Below are positions 22,560-31,079 of a stretch of DNA of 64,000 nt, in pieces (position 1 is the stretch's first letter; each line of letters opens with the position of its first letter). The notes under the pieces are model-generated. The model was given only the letters and a program-made list of their open reading frames with translations. It ran no database searches and was not told the DNA's origin. Both the position numbers and the translations under genes were made by a program. The DNA comes from Candidatus Cohnella colombiensis (GTDB lineage Bacteria > Bacillota > Bacilli > Paenibacillales > Paenibacillaceae): positions 2,542,001-2,606,000 of the forward strand of contig CP119317.1 in the NCBI GenBank assembly GCA_029203125.1. The letters run 5' to 3'.

Positions 22560-23540
22560 TTAAAATAGGTTCGGTTGTTCGGCTTCATTAGCCGCTGCTT
22601 CATGGTTGCGCACGTTCTGCGCATAGTAGCTAGGCTTCAATTCAATTGATACGGATTTGCGCCCCATTTTAACCGCCATGTAACCTTCCGAACCAATACC
22701 TCCAAATGGACTTAATACTGTATCACCCGGATTGCTCCATAGTTGTATCGCTCGCTCGATTACATCGAGTTGCAATGGTGCGATGTGACGCTCATCCTTA
22801 TCGTCTCTGGCCGATCGATGCTGCAGGGTGTTTGTTTGGTTGATGTCCATCCACACTGGGCTTGCGTAGCGCCTCCATACATGGTGTGAGTAGACTGGAT
22901 CATCATTATGCAAGGATTTGTCTTTGTGAATTCTGCTATCGGTCAGGTCAGGTTTTTTCTTCGGAACATTAGGTTCATCAGTCCCCGCAAAGCTAGTCAA
23001 CCCATCGGGATGAGCAATTGGCTCGGGGTTTATACCTGGCTTACGCATAGTCAGAAGATAATCAGGCAATCCTTGCCTACACATTGCAGAGTCTTTCGTG
23101 AGCTGCTTGTGCATCAACCCTAGCGCTTTAGTGCGTACAGCTTCGATCAATGGATCTTTCCAGATCGTCACTTTCGAGTGATAGATGAAACCTGCATCCT
23201 CGTACATCTGCCGTAACTGCGCGGGAAAGTCCTTCAATCCGATAACCCCATCACGCTCTTTCATCAGCGGAATATCCATGCAGTGGATTGAAATTAACCG
23301 ACCTGGCATCGTTGTTCGAAACTGTTCTTTAATCAGATACTTGTAATGCTCACGGAATTCATGGCCATCTTTGGAGTTACCCATATCGCGTTCACTATTC
23401 GAGTACACATACAATCCTTCGAATGGTGGCGAAAACACCTCGTAATGGATGCTGTCGCTTGGGATGCCTCTCATGACCTCAACGCAATCACCGTGGTAGA
23501 CTGCATACTTATCTGTAATGATTTGATCGATGACGTTCAA
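22560..23540 (-). CDS. Phage DNA methyltransferase (SPPF type)
   Basis: A 326-aa amino-group DNA methyltransferase. Motif IV is SPPF (37-40), which favours N4-cytosine methylation, and motif I SPFGGIGSEG lies near residue 275. This is the permuted order in which the catalytic motif precedes the AdoMet-binding motif. It starts with TTG 23540 overlapping the helicase stop (TTGA), so the two are translationally coupled. No restriction enzyme is next to it, suggesting self-protection of phage DNA. Target site unknown. Confidence 0.85.
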   Translation of the reverse strand: MNVIDQIITDKYAVYHGDCVEVMRGIPSDSIHYEVFSPPFEGLYVYSNSERDMGNSKDGHEFREHYKYLIKEQFRTTMPGRLISIHCMDIPLMKERDGVIGLKDFPAQLRQMYEDAGFIYHSKVTIWKDPLIEAVRTKALGLMHKQLTKDSAMCRQGLPDYLLTMRKPGINPEPIAHPDGLTSFAGTDEPNVPKKKPDLTDSRIHKDKSLHNDDPVYSHHVWRRYASPVWMDINQTNTLQHRSARDDKDERHIAPLQLDVIERAIQLWSNPGDTVLSPFGGIGSEGYMAVKMGRKSVSIELKPSYYAQNVRNHEAAANEAEQPNLF

Positions 23541-24922
23541 CTGACCTCACTCCTTACCCATGACGGAATGATCATCCGTTTCATAGCGTCATATTCCGTT
23601 TTCTCCGCAGCAGTCGATTTGATATTCTTACTGGTGATCGCCTTGGTGTGTTGGACCATTGCCTGGTACATAGCTTCGAACTCGGCTTCCTTGCGCTTTA
23701 CGTTAGCGGCAACCGCGCCCTCCATATCCGAAACGATCATATGAGCATTAACCTCGTTTTTCTGCCCAAATCGATAACAACGTCGTACAGCTTGATAGAT
23801 TTGTTCGAATGAGTCTGTTAGTCCGACAAACGCCATATCCGAGCAGTGTTGCCAGTTCATCCCGAACCCTGCTATAGACGGCTTAGTTACAAGCGCTCTA
23901 ATCTTTCCGTCTGCGAAATCCATCATCGCTTTGGCTTTGTGTTCTGGTGTATCAGATCCCTTGACCTCGATTGCTCCGTTGATCGCTCTTGTGAGTAACT
24001 CCGACTCTCTGTTCAGGTCGCACCATACTAGGAATGGTTTGTCAGTGCTATTGGCAAGCTCGGCAGCCTTCGCTACCCGTTGCTCAATACTATCCCTGCG
24101 AGCTCTCTGTCGCTCCTGTAAGGTCAATGCTTCTACCGCGAACAGATACCCATCTGCGGTCGTGCTCGTCTGTACAACGTGATCATGGACGTTAAGTGGT
24201 GGCAAGATATAACCGCCATCCTCATACCCGAGATCAGATGGCTTCTGGAGCATTACCGCCCAACTCGCTACCCACTCCCAAAACTTATCTTCTGCATGTC
24301 CCTTTAAGCGCCATTTCTGCGTCTCACCACCGTCATGGACGAAGAACATGGATAGCATTTCCGAACGACTCATAACCCCCAGAAACTCAGCGTGATTGCC
24401 AAGCTCCATATAGTCGTTCGGTGCTGGTGTAGCTGTACAGGCAAGCTTGTAGGGTGTGTTCCGAAACGAGTCAATAATCTGATTCCGCATCATGCCTGAG
24501 TAAGATTTGATAATTGAGCTCTCATCCAGGACGATTCCCTTAAATTTATCTGGATCAAATTTGTGTAGCTTTTCGTAGTTTGCTATATTGATTCCGTGTC
24601 GAACATCGCTCTGTTGGTCGCAGAGGTTGATGTCGATGCCTACTGCTTGCCCTTCTCGTACCGTTTGTGAGGCGACCGCGAGAGGGGCAAGTATTAATAT
24701 ATTTCCCTTCGTTTCTTCATGGACTTGATGCGACCATTCGGCTTGCATCCTGGTCTTCCCCAGTCCAGTTCCTGCGAATATTGCTGCCTTTCCTTTTCTC
24801 AATCCCCAGCGCGTTATGTCTTGTTGAAATGGTGCTAGGTGGTCGTTGAGGTTGTTGACGACAAATCCAGCTTCAGGCATTTCAAATCGCTTGTTTTCTA
24901 GGAATTGTTCATACGATTCGAT
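23537..24922 (-). CDS. Superfamily 2 helicase (SNF2-like)
   Basis: A helicase with AGTGLGKT (Walker A, residues 50-57 of this start) and LDESS (motif II). ACTATPAPND is motif III, and the C-terminal RRCYRFGQKNEVN is the SNF2-type motif VI. The first ATG (24880) has no ribosome site. GGAGGTGA at 24936-24929 lies six bases before an in-frame ATC at 24922, and the codons between read SYEQFLENKRFE, which resembles the start of related phage helicases. Initiation at ATC is therefore likely, giving 461 aa. The pair with the methyltransferase hints at DNA modification or anti-restriction. Confidence 0.82.
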   Translation of the reverse strand: MESYEQFLENKRFEMPEAGFVVNNLNDHLAPFQQDITRWGLRKGKAAIFAGTGLGKTRMQAEWSHQVHEETKGNILILAPLAVASQTVREGQAVGIDINLCDQQSDVRHGINIANYEKLHKFDPDKFKGIVLDESSIIKSYSGMMRNQIIDSFRNTPYKLACTATPAPNDYMELGNHAEFLGVMSRSEMLSMFFVHDGGETQKWRLKGHAEDKFWEWVASWAVMLQKPSDLGYEDGGYILPPLNVHDHVVQTSTTADGYLFAVEALTLQERQRARRDSIEQRVAKAAELANSTDKPFLVWCDLNRESELLTRAINGAIEVKGSDTPEHKAKAMMDFADGKIRALVTKPSIAGFGMNWQHCSDMAFVGLTDSFEQIYQAVRRCYRFGQKNEVNAHMIVSDMEGAVAANVKRKEAEFEAMYQAMVQHTKAITSKNIKSTAAEKTEYDAMKRMIIPSWVRSEVS

Positions 24923-24993
24923 CTTGTCTCACCTCCAAAAGTAAATCTATAGATTGACTTTATTGATGTTTTGATACCTGTTTTATTCTGAAT

Positions 24994-26001
24994 CTACATT
25001 GGTAATCGCAATTGTCCGGATGATTCAATCCAATACGCTTCTTCTGGTGTATCCCCATCAAGCAATACTTCGAATATTGCTTCTAGGACCTGAACAACGA
25101 TGCTGTTTCCGGCCAATGCATAGAGCGTAGCGTTTCGCAGTCCTGGCTTCTTCGGAAACTCATTTAGCATCAGATCAAAATCATTGTCATCGAAACCAAG
25201 CAACCGCCAACACTCTCGTTCTGTTAAATACCGATATTGCGGACTGTTCAATCGAATAATTCCGGCATTGGGACAACGATCTTGACGTTCAGTTATCGTG
25301 TAACAAAACTTATCGATCACATCTAATTGCCTTTTGTATGTGCCGGTCGGAATTGGATTGAACTCTTTAATTTTCCCGAGCTGAGATGGAATGTTGATCA
25401 AGTATTCTGCTGGAATCTCATCGTCCGGTCCGTATTCCAAGAACTCTTTTATATCTCGCAATGGCTGTTGTTTTAACTTTCTAAAATTGAATGATTGAGT
25501 CCCTAGCAGCGATATGCAGAACACTCTTTCACGAGCATGGGGAATACCAAATTTCCGAGCATCCAGAACATCAAAAGAATTTGTATAACCTAGCTCTGTC
25601 ATGTCGTGAAGATAAGAGTTGAATACTGGAATCACACCACGATCCAGCACGCCTTTGACATTTTCCCAAATGACTACTTTCGGTCTCCAGTCGCCCATTT
25701 CTTTGATGATCATCACTGTTTCATTCAACAACTGCGACCTTGAATTTTCAGCAGCGCCTTTTCGTTTTCTGTTCCCTCTGCTGTTGTCCTGACATGGACT
25801 TCCATGCACGAGTATGTCAGGCTTCAAGTTCCAGCCCCGTATGTCTTGTGGTTTGTGTAGATGGTCGTACAGGGCGTTATAAGCTTTGACTCGATTAGGC
25901 ATGATCTCAACATAGTCGATCGACTTATGATCTATACCGCGATTTATGAGGGCTTTGCGTGGTGCTCCGATACCGCCAAACAACTCTAATATCTTAATCA
26001 T
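24994..26001 (-). CDS. C5-cytosine DNA methyltransferase
   Basis: A 335-aa enzyme. FGGIGAPRKA is motif I (about 8-17), GSPCQDNS is motif IV with catalytic Cys70, and WENVKGV is motif VI with Glu113. RKFGIPHARERVFCI is motif VIII, and LAGNSIVV is motif X. The start is ATG 26001, overlapping the stop of the preceding gene by 8 bp; the longer frame only reads through that gene. No cognate nuclease is seen, so the enzyme probably masks phage DNA from host restriction. Recognition sequence unknown. Confidence 0.92.
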   Translation of the reverse strand: MIKILELFGGIGAPRKALINRGIDHKSIDYVEIMPNRVKAYNALYDHLHKPQDIRGWNLKPDILVHGSPCQDNSRGNRKRKGAAENSRSQLLNETVMIIKEMGDWRPKVVIWENVKGVLDRGVIPVFNSYLHDMTELGYTNSFDVLDARKFGIPHARERVFCISLLGTQSFNFRKLKQQPLRDIKEFLEYGPDDEIPAEYLINIPSQLGKIKEFNPIPTGTYKRQLDVIDKFCYTITERQDRCPNAGIIRLNSPQYRYLTERECWRLLGFDDNDFDLMLNEFPKKPGLRNATLYALAGNSIVVQVLEAIFEVLLDGDTPEEAYWIESSGQLRLPM

Positions 26002-26983
26002 GGTCAGTTGCGGATTCTTCTCCCTCATCCGCGAATGGAAGTGGTAGTTCTCCGGGGAACTCGTCCCACGTCCGGCCGTCGAGCTTTCGTCCTGCTTTGC
26101 CTTTTCCAGCCTTACACATTGGAACTCCATCATCTAGAAGGATGTGTTTACGTTCGTAATCGAAGTTTCCGGGATTTGCACTGTACTCTTGCGCGTTCGG
26201 TAACCATTCTCCCCACTGTTTGAACAGGAATGAAACTCCTGCAGCCTGACACTGATCTCGCAAGCTACGCGCCCACTCGGGATGCATCGGACGTGCTCCG
26301 TGACCACTCTCTCCACCAGCGATTACCCAACTTATTGGTGATTCGATTGAGTTTCCAAGACCATCGGTGAATATCCATCCTGATAGATCAACCGGACCAA
26401 GTAGCGGCTCGCATGACAGGAATCGAATTGCCGCAGGCGTTTGAAGGAGTAGAGGAATTCGCTCATCCGCTGCTTTCTGGTTCTCGACTGATACGCCTAT
26501 CCACACATTGGGCAGTAGAATCGGTCCAGATCCTCGGAGTACTGATACTCCTCGAGCTATTCGGTGTGCGTTGACCATGATCCAGAACACTTGAGAGTTT
26601 AGCAGTCTACTCATCCACTCAGGGCGCTTAGTAAGCAATTGGAATGTGTGTTGATTGGCCATACTCATCACCGCGAATACCTCGGCAATAAATTTGTCAG
26701 GCACACTCTCATGAAACAAGTCACTCATGCTGTTTACGAATATCTTGTAGGGCTTCTTCCACTGGAGAGGTTCGTCCAACTTCTCAGGTACCAGCATCAC
26801 CTTACCTGTCCAGTTAACGCCTGCACCATCATTCTGAGTCAACCCTTCAAACGGCTGCCCTTCACCAGCAAATCTGTGAGCTGTCTTGATCGCGTAGCAG
26901 TTGCGACATCCTTCTGAAACTTTGGAGCAACCTCGCAAGGGATTCCAAACCTTGTCAGTCCACTCTATCGATGTATCGCTCAC
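25994..26983 (-). CDS. Phage Gp37/Gp68-family protein (DUF5131)
   Basis: A 329-aa protein with IEWTDKVWNPLRGCSKVSEG, continuing CRNCYA, the conserved Cys cluster of the Gp37/Gp68 family. WVIAGGESGHGARPMHPEW and FLFKQWGEW occur later. The Cys spacing suggests an iron-sulfur or radical-SAM-like enzyme; the substrate is not known. It starts with GTG 26983 behind GGGGAGGG and ends overlapping the C5 methyltransferase. Location among modification genes hints at a nucleic-acid-related role. Confidence 0.88.
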   Translation of the reverse strand: MSDTSIEWTDKVWNPLRGCSKVSEGCRNCYAIKTAHRFAGEGQPFEGLTQNDGAGVNWTGKVMLVPEKLDEPLQWKKPYKIFVNSMSDLFHESVPDKFIAEVFAVMSMANQHTFQLLTKRPEWMSRLLNSQVFWIMVNAHRIARGVSVLRGSGPILLPNVWIGVSVENQKAADERIPLLLQTPAAIRFLSCEPLLGPVDLSGWIFTDGLGNSIESPISWVIAGGESGHGARPMHPEWARSLRDQCQAAGVSFLFKQWGEWLPNAQEYSANPGNFDYERKHILLDDGVPMCKAGKGKAGRKLDGRTWDEFPGELPLPFADEGEESATDHD

Positions 26984-27267
26984 CTCGGACCCTCCCCTCT
27001 TGGTTGCTCATCATCAAGCAAATCATGCAACCACTTCTCAATCCGTCTCAGGTCTGCGATGAGCTCGCGTACATTGGTTGCTGTTGATTCTTTGATCTTT
27101 TGCTTTAAGAGGTAACGGAAAGCATGCTCGATGCTCGTGAGATACGCGATAGTGGATACCGTTTCCTCGCCTGCGTTTTTACCTTCCTTGACTACGCCAT
27201 ACTCTTTGAGGATGAATTGGAACGAGTCACTTTCGAGATACAGATTACCTTCGATTTGAACCTTCAT
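26980..27267 (-). CDS. Small phage protein (95 aa)
   Basis: A beta hairpin start (MKVQIEGNLYLESDSFQFIL) leads to a helical body (YLTSIEHAFRYLLKQKIKES). It overlaps the next gene by 4 nt. Similar proteins occur in Firmicute prophages next to clamp or modification genes. Function unknown. Confidence 0.6.
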   Translation of the reverse strand: MKVQIEGNLYLESDSFQFILKEYGVVKEGKNAGEETVSTIAYLTSIEHAFRYLLKQKIKESTATNVRELIADLRRIEKWLHDLLDDEQPRGEGPR

Positions 27268-27276
27268 TTTTCCACC

Positions 27277-28419
27277 TCAATTCGTTGTCCGATATGGAAG
27301 CACAAGATGAAGAGCATCTTCGCTACCATTCGGTTTAATGATGATCGGGCTCATTGGTCCATTGAAACCGACGAACGTCTCTTCGCTGTCGATAACCTTC
27401 AAAGCATCCAAAACGTACTTCGAGTTAAATGCGACCTTCAACTGCTCGCCGATAAAATCCTTAACAGGCAACTGCTCCAGTACCTTACCGATTTGGGTAG
27501 ATGATGACATGATCTCAATACCTTCAGATCCATCCTCTTCGATTGTTGCGAGCCTCACAATGTTCGTTTTCTCTTCACGGGAGAGTAGATAGGCTCTATC
27601 AATCGCATCGTTGATTAGCTTAGTGTCAATGACAACCTCAGTCTTAAACTCGTGAGGAATGATCTTCGAAGTGTCTGGAAACGTACCTTCCAACAACCGT
27701 GAATAGAATAAGATGTTGCCAAAGCGGAAGAGTGCTTGATTGTCAGCAATTAAGATGTCTACTGGAGCTGACTTGTCAGGAAGTACCTTCGCCAAATCTA
27801 ATAAGCTCTTGCCCGCAATGATGATATTAGATAGCCTGAGATCTGATTCGATCTTGATCGAATGACTAGCGAGCCTGTGCCGATCCGTTGCGCGGAACTG
27901 AAGTTTGCCATCAGATAGCGCCATCAACACCCCGTTAAGCACTGGTGTACTCTCATTAGTCGATACTGCGAATGCTGTGGAGTTGATCAGTTCGACGAGT
28001 TGATCTGAAGGTATCGCGAGTGTGTCGGTTTTTCGAATGTTAGGTAGCTGAGGGAACTCTTCAGGATCCATCCCAGCCATATCAATCTCTGACTTGCCAG
28101 ATACAATCCTCGCATTTAGACCATTGACCTCGACAACAACCTCATCCTTTGGTAGTTTCTTGACGATCTCTATGAGGAACTTTGCAGGAAGAACAATGCT
28201 TCCGGTAGTTTGTACCTCACCTAGCGTTCCAATCGCTGTATCGAGCGCTATGCGACTCTGGATGGATAGCGTTTGATCACTCGCGGTTAACGTGACCGCA
28301 TCGTGATCGGCTGTTACCTTGATGCCACCTAGAATCGGTATTGTTGTTCTGCCTGAGATTGCCTTTGAAACGTGCTGGATAGCTGTATTGAGTGCGTCAC
28401 GCTTAATTGTGAATTTCAT
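27277..28419 (-). CDS. dnaN: Phage-encoded DNA polymerase III beta subunit (sliding clamp)
   Basis: A full-length 380-aa DnaN: three clamp domains, N-terminal MKFTIKRDALNTAIQHVSKA, and a C-terminal segment SPIIIKP...HLVLPYRTTN matching the MPMRL-type end. It is a second, phage-borne clamp, uncommon in temperate siphophages, and should hold polymerase on DNA. No phage polymerase is seen in the window, so it may recruit the host polymerase to phage DNA or resist a host block. It overlaps the RuvC-like gene by 4 nt. Confidence 0.92.
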   Translation of the reverse strand: MKFTIKRDALNTAIQHVSKAISGRTTIPILGGIKVTADHDAVTLTASDQTLSIQSRIALDTAIGTLGEVQTTGSIVLPAKFLIEIVKKLPKDEVVVEVNGLNARIVSGKSEIDMAGMDPEEFPQLPNIRKTDTLAIPSDQLVELINSTAFAVSTNESTPVLNGVLMALSDGKLQFRATDRHRLASHSIKIESDLRLSNIIIAGKSLLDLAKVLPDKSAPVDILIADNQALFRFGNILFYSRLLEGTFPDTSKIIPHEFKTEVVIDTKLINDAIDRAYLLSREEKTNIVRLATIEEDGSEGIEIMSSSTQIGKVLEQLPVKDFIGEQLKVAFNSKYVLDALKVIDSEETFVGFNGPMSPIIIKPNGSEDALHLVLPYRTTN

Positions 28420-28991
28420 CCTGTTTCCTTCCCTTCTAAAATTCCTTGTATGACTTCTAATTGATAAGGCAGGTTATCTAGTGTCGGGAGCAGTTCGCGG
28501 TACAGGTAGACGTTGAGAGCTACTCGAGCGATGATATAGGCATCTATGACGTTATGAGACTTGTGGGTATATCCGAAGTGTTCCAGCACTGCAGCTCGCA
28601 CTGCAGCCTTCTTCTCTTTGTCGTTCAATCTGCGTTTACTTCCCTTGTCACCAGTCCAACCAGTAACTCCGACATACTTCTTAGTAGAAGTTGGATTTAA
28701 TAGATTGAACGTCATTCCCTTGCGGTGTACCATTGTCCGCAATCCACCGTGGATCATGCCAGTAGTGATACCCTTCTGAGTTCCCATTGCTGCACCCTCA
28801 AGGACGATCTCATCACCAGGATTGAGCAGTCGATAGAGATTGTTCTCAAGAGAGACAAGCTTCTCTGTCGTGATGCCACCTTTCTCTGACTTTCCCTCAC
28901 CCTTGACTTCTAACTCTTCCAGCACATTTCCGTGAATGTCGAGTGCCACAAAACCAGTTACTGTAGCAGGGTCGATTCCGACGAAACGCAT
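28416..28991 (-). CDS. RuvC-like RNase H-fold nuclease
   Basis: A 191-aa protein with GIDPATVTG (first acidic residue Asp7), EIVLEGAAMG (second, a Glu) and HNVIDAYIIARVAL (last Asp), the order of RuvC Holliday junction resolvases. Its place between replication genes fits processing of recombination intermediates. Start ATG 28991. Confidence 0.75.
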   Translation of the reverse strand: MRFVGIDPATVTGFVALDIHGNVLEELEVKGEGKSEKGGITTEKLVSLENNLYRLLNPGDEIVLEGAAMGTQKGITTGMIHGGLRTMVHRKGMTFNLLNPTSTKKYVGVTGWTGDKGSKRRLNDKEKKAAVRAAVLEHFGYTHKSHNVIDAYIIARVALNVYLYRELLPTLDNLPYQLEVIQGILEGKETG

Positions 28992-29224
28992 TGTCCCTCA
29001 CTCCTTCTCACTGCCATCATCGATTTCGACCAAGGAATGCGATGTGTGATCTTAAAGTAAAGGGGGCGCTGCTCGGCTTCTGTGCCTTGTCCACCACTCC
29101 CAACGTAATACCTGAGCGCTTCTTTTCTCAATGCATCACGATGGGTCATGCAGACCGGAACACGCGCCCACGTTTCACTTGCTAGTACAGTGCATTCAGG
29201 TATCTTGCATTGCTCATCATTCAT
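28958..29224 (-). CDS. Small phage protein (88 aa)
   Basis: Contains CKIPECTV and VCMTHRDALRK, a possible three-Cys/one-His metal site near the N-terminus. It overlaps both neighbours (4 nt upstream, 34 nt downstream). Function unknown. Confidence 0.5.
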   Translation of the reverse strand: MNDEQCKIPECTVLASETWARVPVCMTHRDALRKEALRYYVGSGGQGTEAEQRPLYFKITHRIPWSKSMMAVRRSEGQCVSSESTLLQ

Positions 29225-29472
29225 ATGATTTCATCCTTTCCGATCAGCCCTAGCTCCTCATAGATTGGTCTTAAATATGGGAGTTCTCGGGCGAACAATC
29301 TCGTATTGTAGTGCTCGACATGTGCTGCTATGCGGTCGTAGGCGTTGATGTATTTTGCCTTATCCTCATCCGATATCAGAGGATGCTCAATTGCTGCTGC
29401 TCCGTTTCTTAGTCGCTCCAGCGCCTGATCGTACTCCTCTGGTGTTTCGATTGGCTTTATTGGAGTCGCCAT
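29221..29472 (-). CDS. Small phage protein (83 aa)
   Basis: The start is taken at ATG 29472 (MATPIKPIETPEEYDQALER), preceded by AAAGGACG. It is mostly helical. It lies within the 3' end of the helicase gene in another frame, overlapping it by 86 bp. Function unknown. Confidence 0.55.
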   Translation of the reverse strand: MATPIKPIETPEEYDQALERLRNGAAAIEHPLISDEDKAKYINAYDRIAAHVEHYNTRLFARELPYLRPIYEELGLIGKDEII

Positions 29473-30784
29473 CGTCCTTTGCACCTACCTTCAGATCAGT
29501 TTCAACGAACTTTTGATGCCACCATTTGAACTCCAGCCGAAAGCGGTTGAGCCCGATATTTCTGCCCTTAGCGAATATTGAGTCAATGATCTTCGAACTG
29601 TCTGGTAATTGGTCATCAGGGTTGTACCACAGGAATTCAACCACATCCGAATCCTGTTCAATAGAACCCGATTCCTTAAGGTGACTCAGTTTCGGTTCTT
29701 CCTTGTCTACTGCACGGTCAAGTTGGGAGAGCATAATGAAAACCAACTTGAACCGCCTTGCGATATTTTTGGATGCCTTGGTGATGCGACCGATAGCTTG
29801 CGCTCTCGTTTCACCTTTCTTCTCGGGGATCTCCATGATCTGAAGGTAATCGACGATGACCGCAGCTACTTTGCCGTACTGCTTTTTAAACTGCTTAACC
29901 GTTGCCCTGATCTCATCGATAGATACACCAGAAGAGTCTTGAACGAAGATCAATAGATTCTCGCAGATTCTATAAGCCTCGTTTATGCGATCCCATTGAG
30001 CGTCTGTGAAGCCTTCTGTACCGCCATTGTTAATGAGCTTGTCATAGTTAACTTCAGCGATCATGGAAACCATCCGATCAATAACCTCTGTCTTGTCCAT
30101 CTCTTGAGACCAGAAGAGTACAGGCCCCGCATTTAAGTTGTGAGAAGCTATTCCATAGAGCAATTGGAGAGCTTTTGCTGTCTTACCCACACCAGGGCGA
30201 CCAGCTAGAACATAGAGCCATCCCCGCCACAGTTGCGCCCATTCATCGAACTTCTTGAACAATCCAGTCTTAAGCTTCTCAGCCTTTGATTTTTTCTTCT
30301 CAAAATATTCAGTCCGCATATCCCTGAAGCTTTGCATCTTCGATGATTCTTTTGGTCTGAGTTCGTCGACCTTGTCTTCGATAGCAGCAAAGTAATCCTC
30401 GTCTGAATCGAAGTCTTGACGCGATAATGCAACAATCTCGTTTCCAACCTTCTCGCCCCTTCGCCTTAGCGCCTTTGACCTCACGATGCTGGCATAATAC
30501 TTAATGTTCTCTGCCGATGGTGATGAGTCAGACAACTGCATGAGATATGCGACATCGATCTCTCGCTTGAACTTAACGAACTGATTTGTGACGGTGATAA
30601 TGTCGATTGGCATATCATTTTTATTGAGCCATCTCATAACTTGAAAAATTAATGCGTGGCTCTCAGAGAAGTCTCTCGGCTCTAAATCAGGTATGCGATC
30701 AATACTGCTACTATCAAGGAAAATTGCTCCAAGTACCGCCTGCTCAGCTTGTAAGCCGTGCGTTATTGGATCCTGTTGGGTCAT
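29387..30784 (-). CDS. Replicative DNA helicase, DnaB-like
   Basis: A 465-aa DnaB-family helicase. The N-terminal primase-interaction domain starts LQAEQAVLGAIFLD (11-24). Walker A is GRPGVGKT (195-202), Walker B is VIVDYLQIM, and LKESGSIEQDSD is motif H4. It unwinds the phage fork. A basic Ser/Lys tail (last 25 residues) is extra. The start is ATG 30784, behind GGAGGCG. The loader gene lies directly upstream. Confidence 0.93.
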   Translation of the reverse strand: MTQQDPITHGLQAEQAVLGAIFLDSSSIDRIPDLEPRDFSESHALIFQVMRWLNKNDMPIDIITVTNQFVKFKREIDVAYLMQLSDSSPSAENIKYYASIVRSKALRRRGEKVGNEIVALSRQDFDSDEDYFAAIEDKVDELRPKESSKMQSFRDMRTEYFEKKKSKAEKLKTGLFKKFDEWAQLWRGWLYVLAGRPGVGKTAKALQLLYGIASHNLNAGPVLFWSQEMDKTEVIDRMVSMIAEVNYDKLINNGGTEGFTDAQWDRINEAYRICENLLIFVQDSSGVSIDEIRATVKQFKKQYGKVAAVIVDYLQIMEIPEKKGETRAQAIGRITKASKNIARRFKLVFIMLSQLDRAVDKEEPKLSHLKESGSIEQDSDVVEFLWYNPDDQLPDSSKIIDSIFAKGRNIGLNRFRLEFKWWHQKFVETDLKVGAKDDGDSNKANRNTRGVRSGAGATKKRSSSN

Positions 30785-31079
30785 AGACAAACGCCTCCGG
30801 TTCGCCTCCCGCTGCTACCCATTGTTGATGGGCGATTTGCTTGTTGCGTTGATATATTTCAGGGTCGATTCTTTCTTCGTATTCGACACGAGCGACTTCT
30901 GCTATCGTAGGTGGGAACTGGTTGGTCATGATGTGATTCCGAATGTTAGCCTTCGCTCGCTCGAATGGTACTGGTGCAAGCATCTCTATCCATAACTCTG
31001 TCTGCTCATCCGTCCATGGGCGGTTCGGGTAAGCTGTTGTGATCAAAGCCATGATCTTGATTGCTTCCGTATCTTTCAC
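30744..31079 (-). CDS. Helicase loader/inhibitor (SPP1 G39P-like)
   Basis: About 111 aa from GTG 31079, which has GGAGGAGG nine bases upstream; the longer frame overlaps the initiator gene without a ribosome site. EAIKIMALITTAYPNRPWTD followed by a helical body and PPTIAEVARV matches the G39P family. That family loads the phage DnaB-like helicase and holds it inactive until delivery. Direct neighbour of both the helicase and the initiator gene. Confidence 0.8.
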   Translation of the reverse strand: MKDTEAIKIMALITTAYPNRPWTDEQTELWIEMLAPVPFERAKANIRNHIMTNQFPPTIAEVARVEYEERIDPEIYQRNKQIAHQQWVAAGGEPEAFVYDPTGSNNARLTS

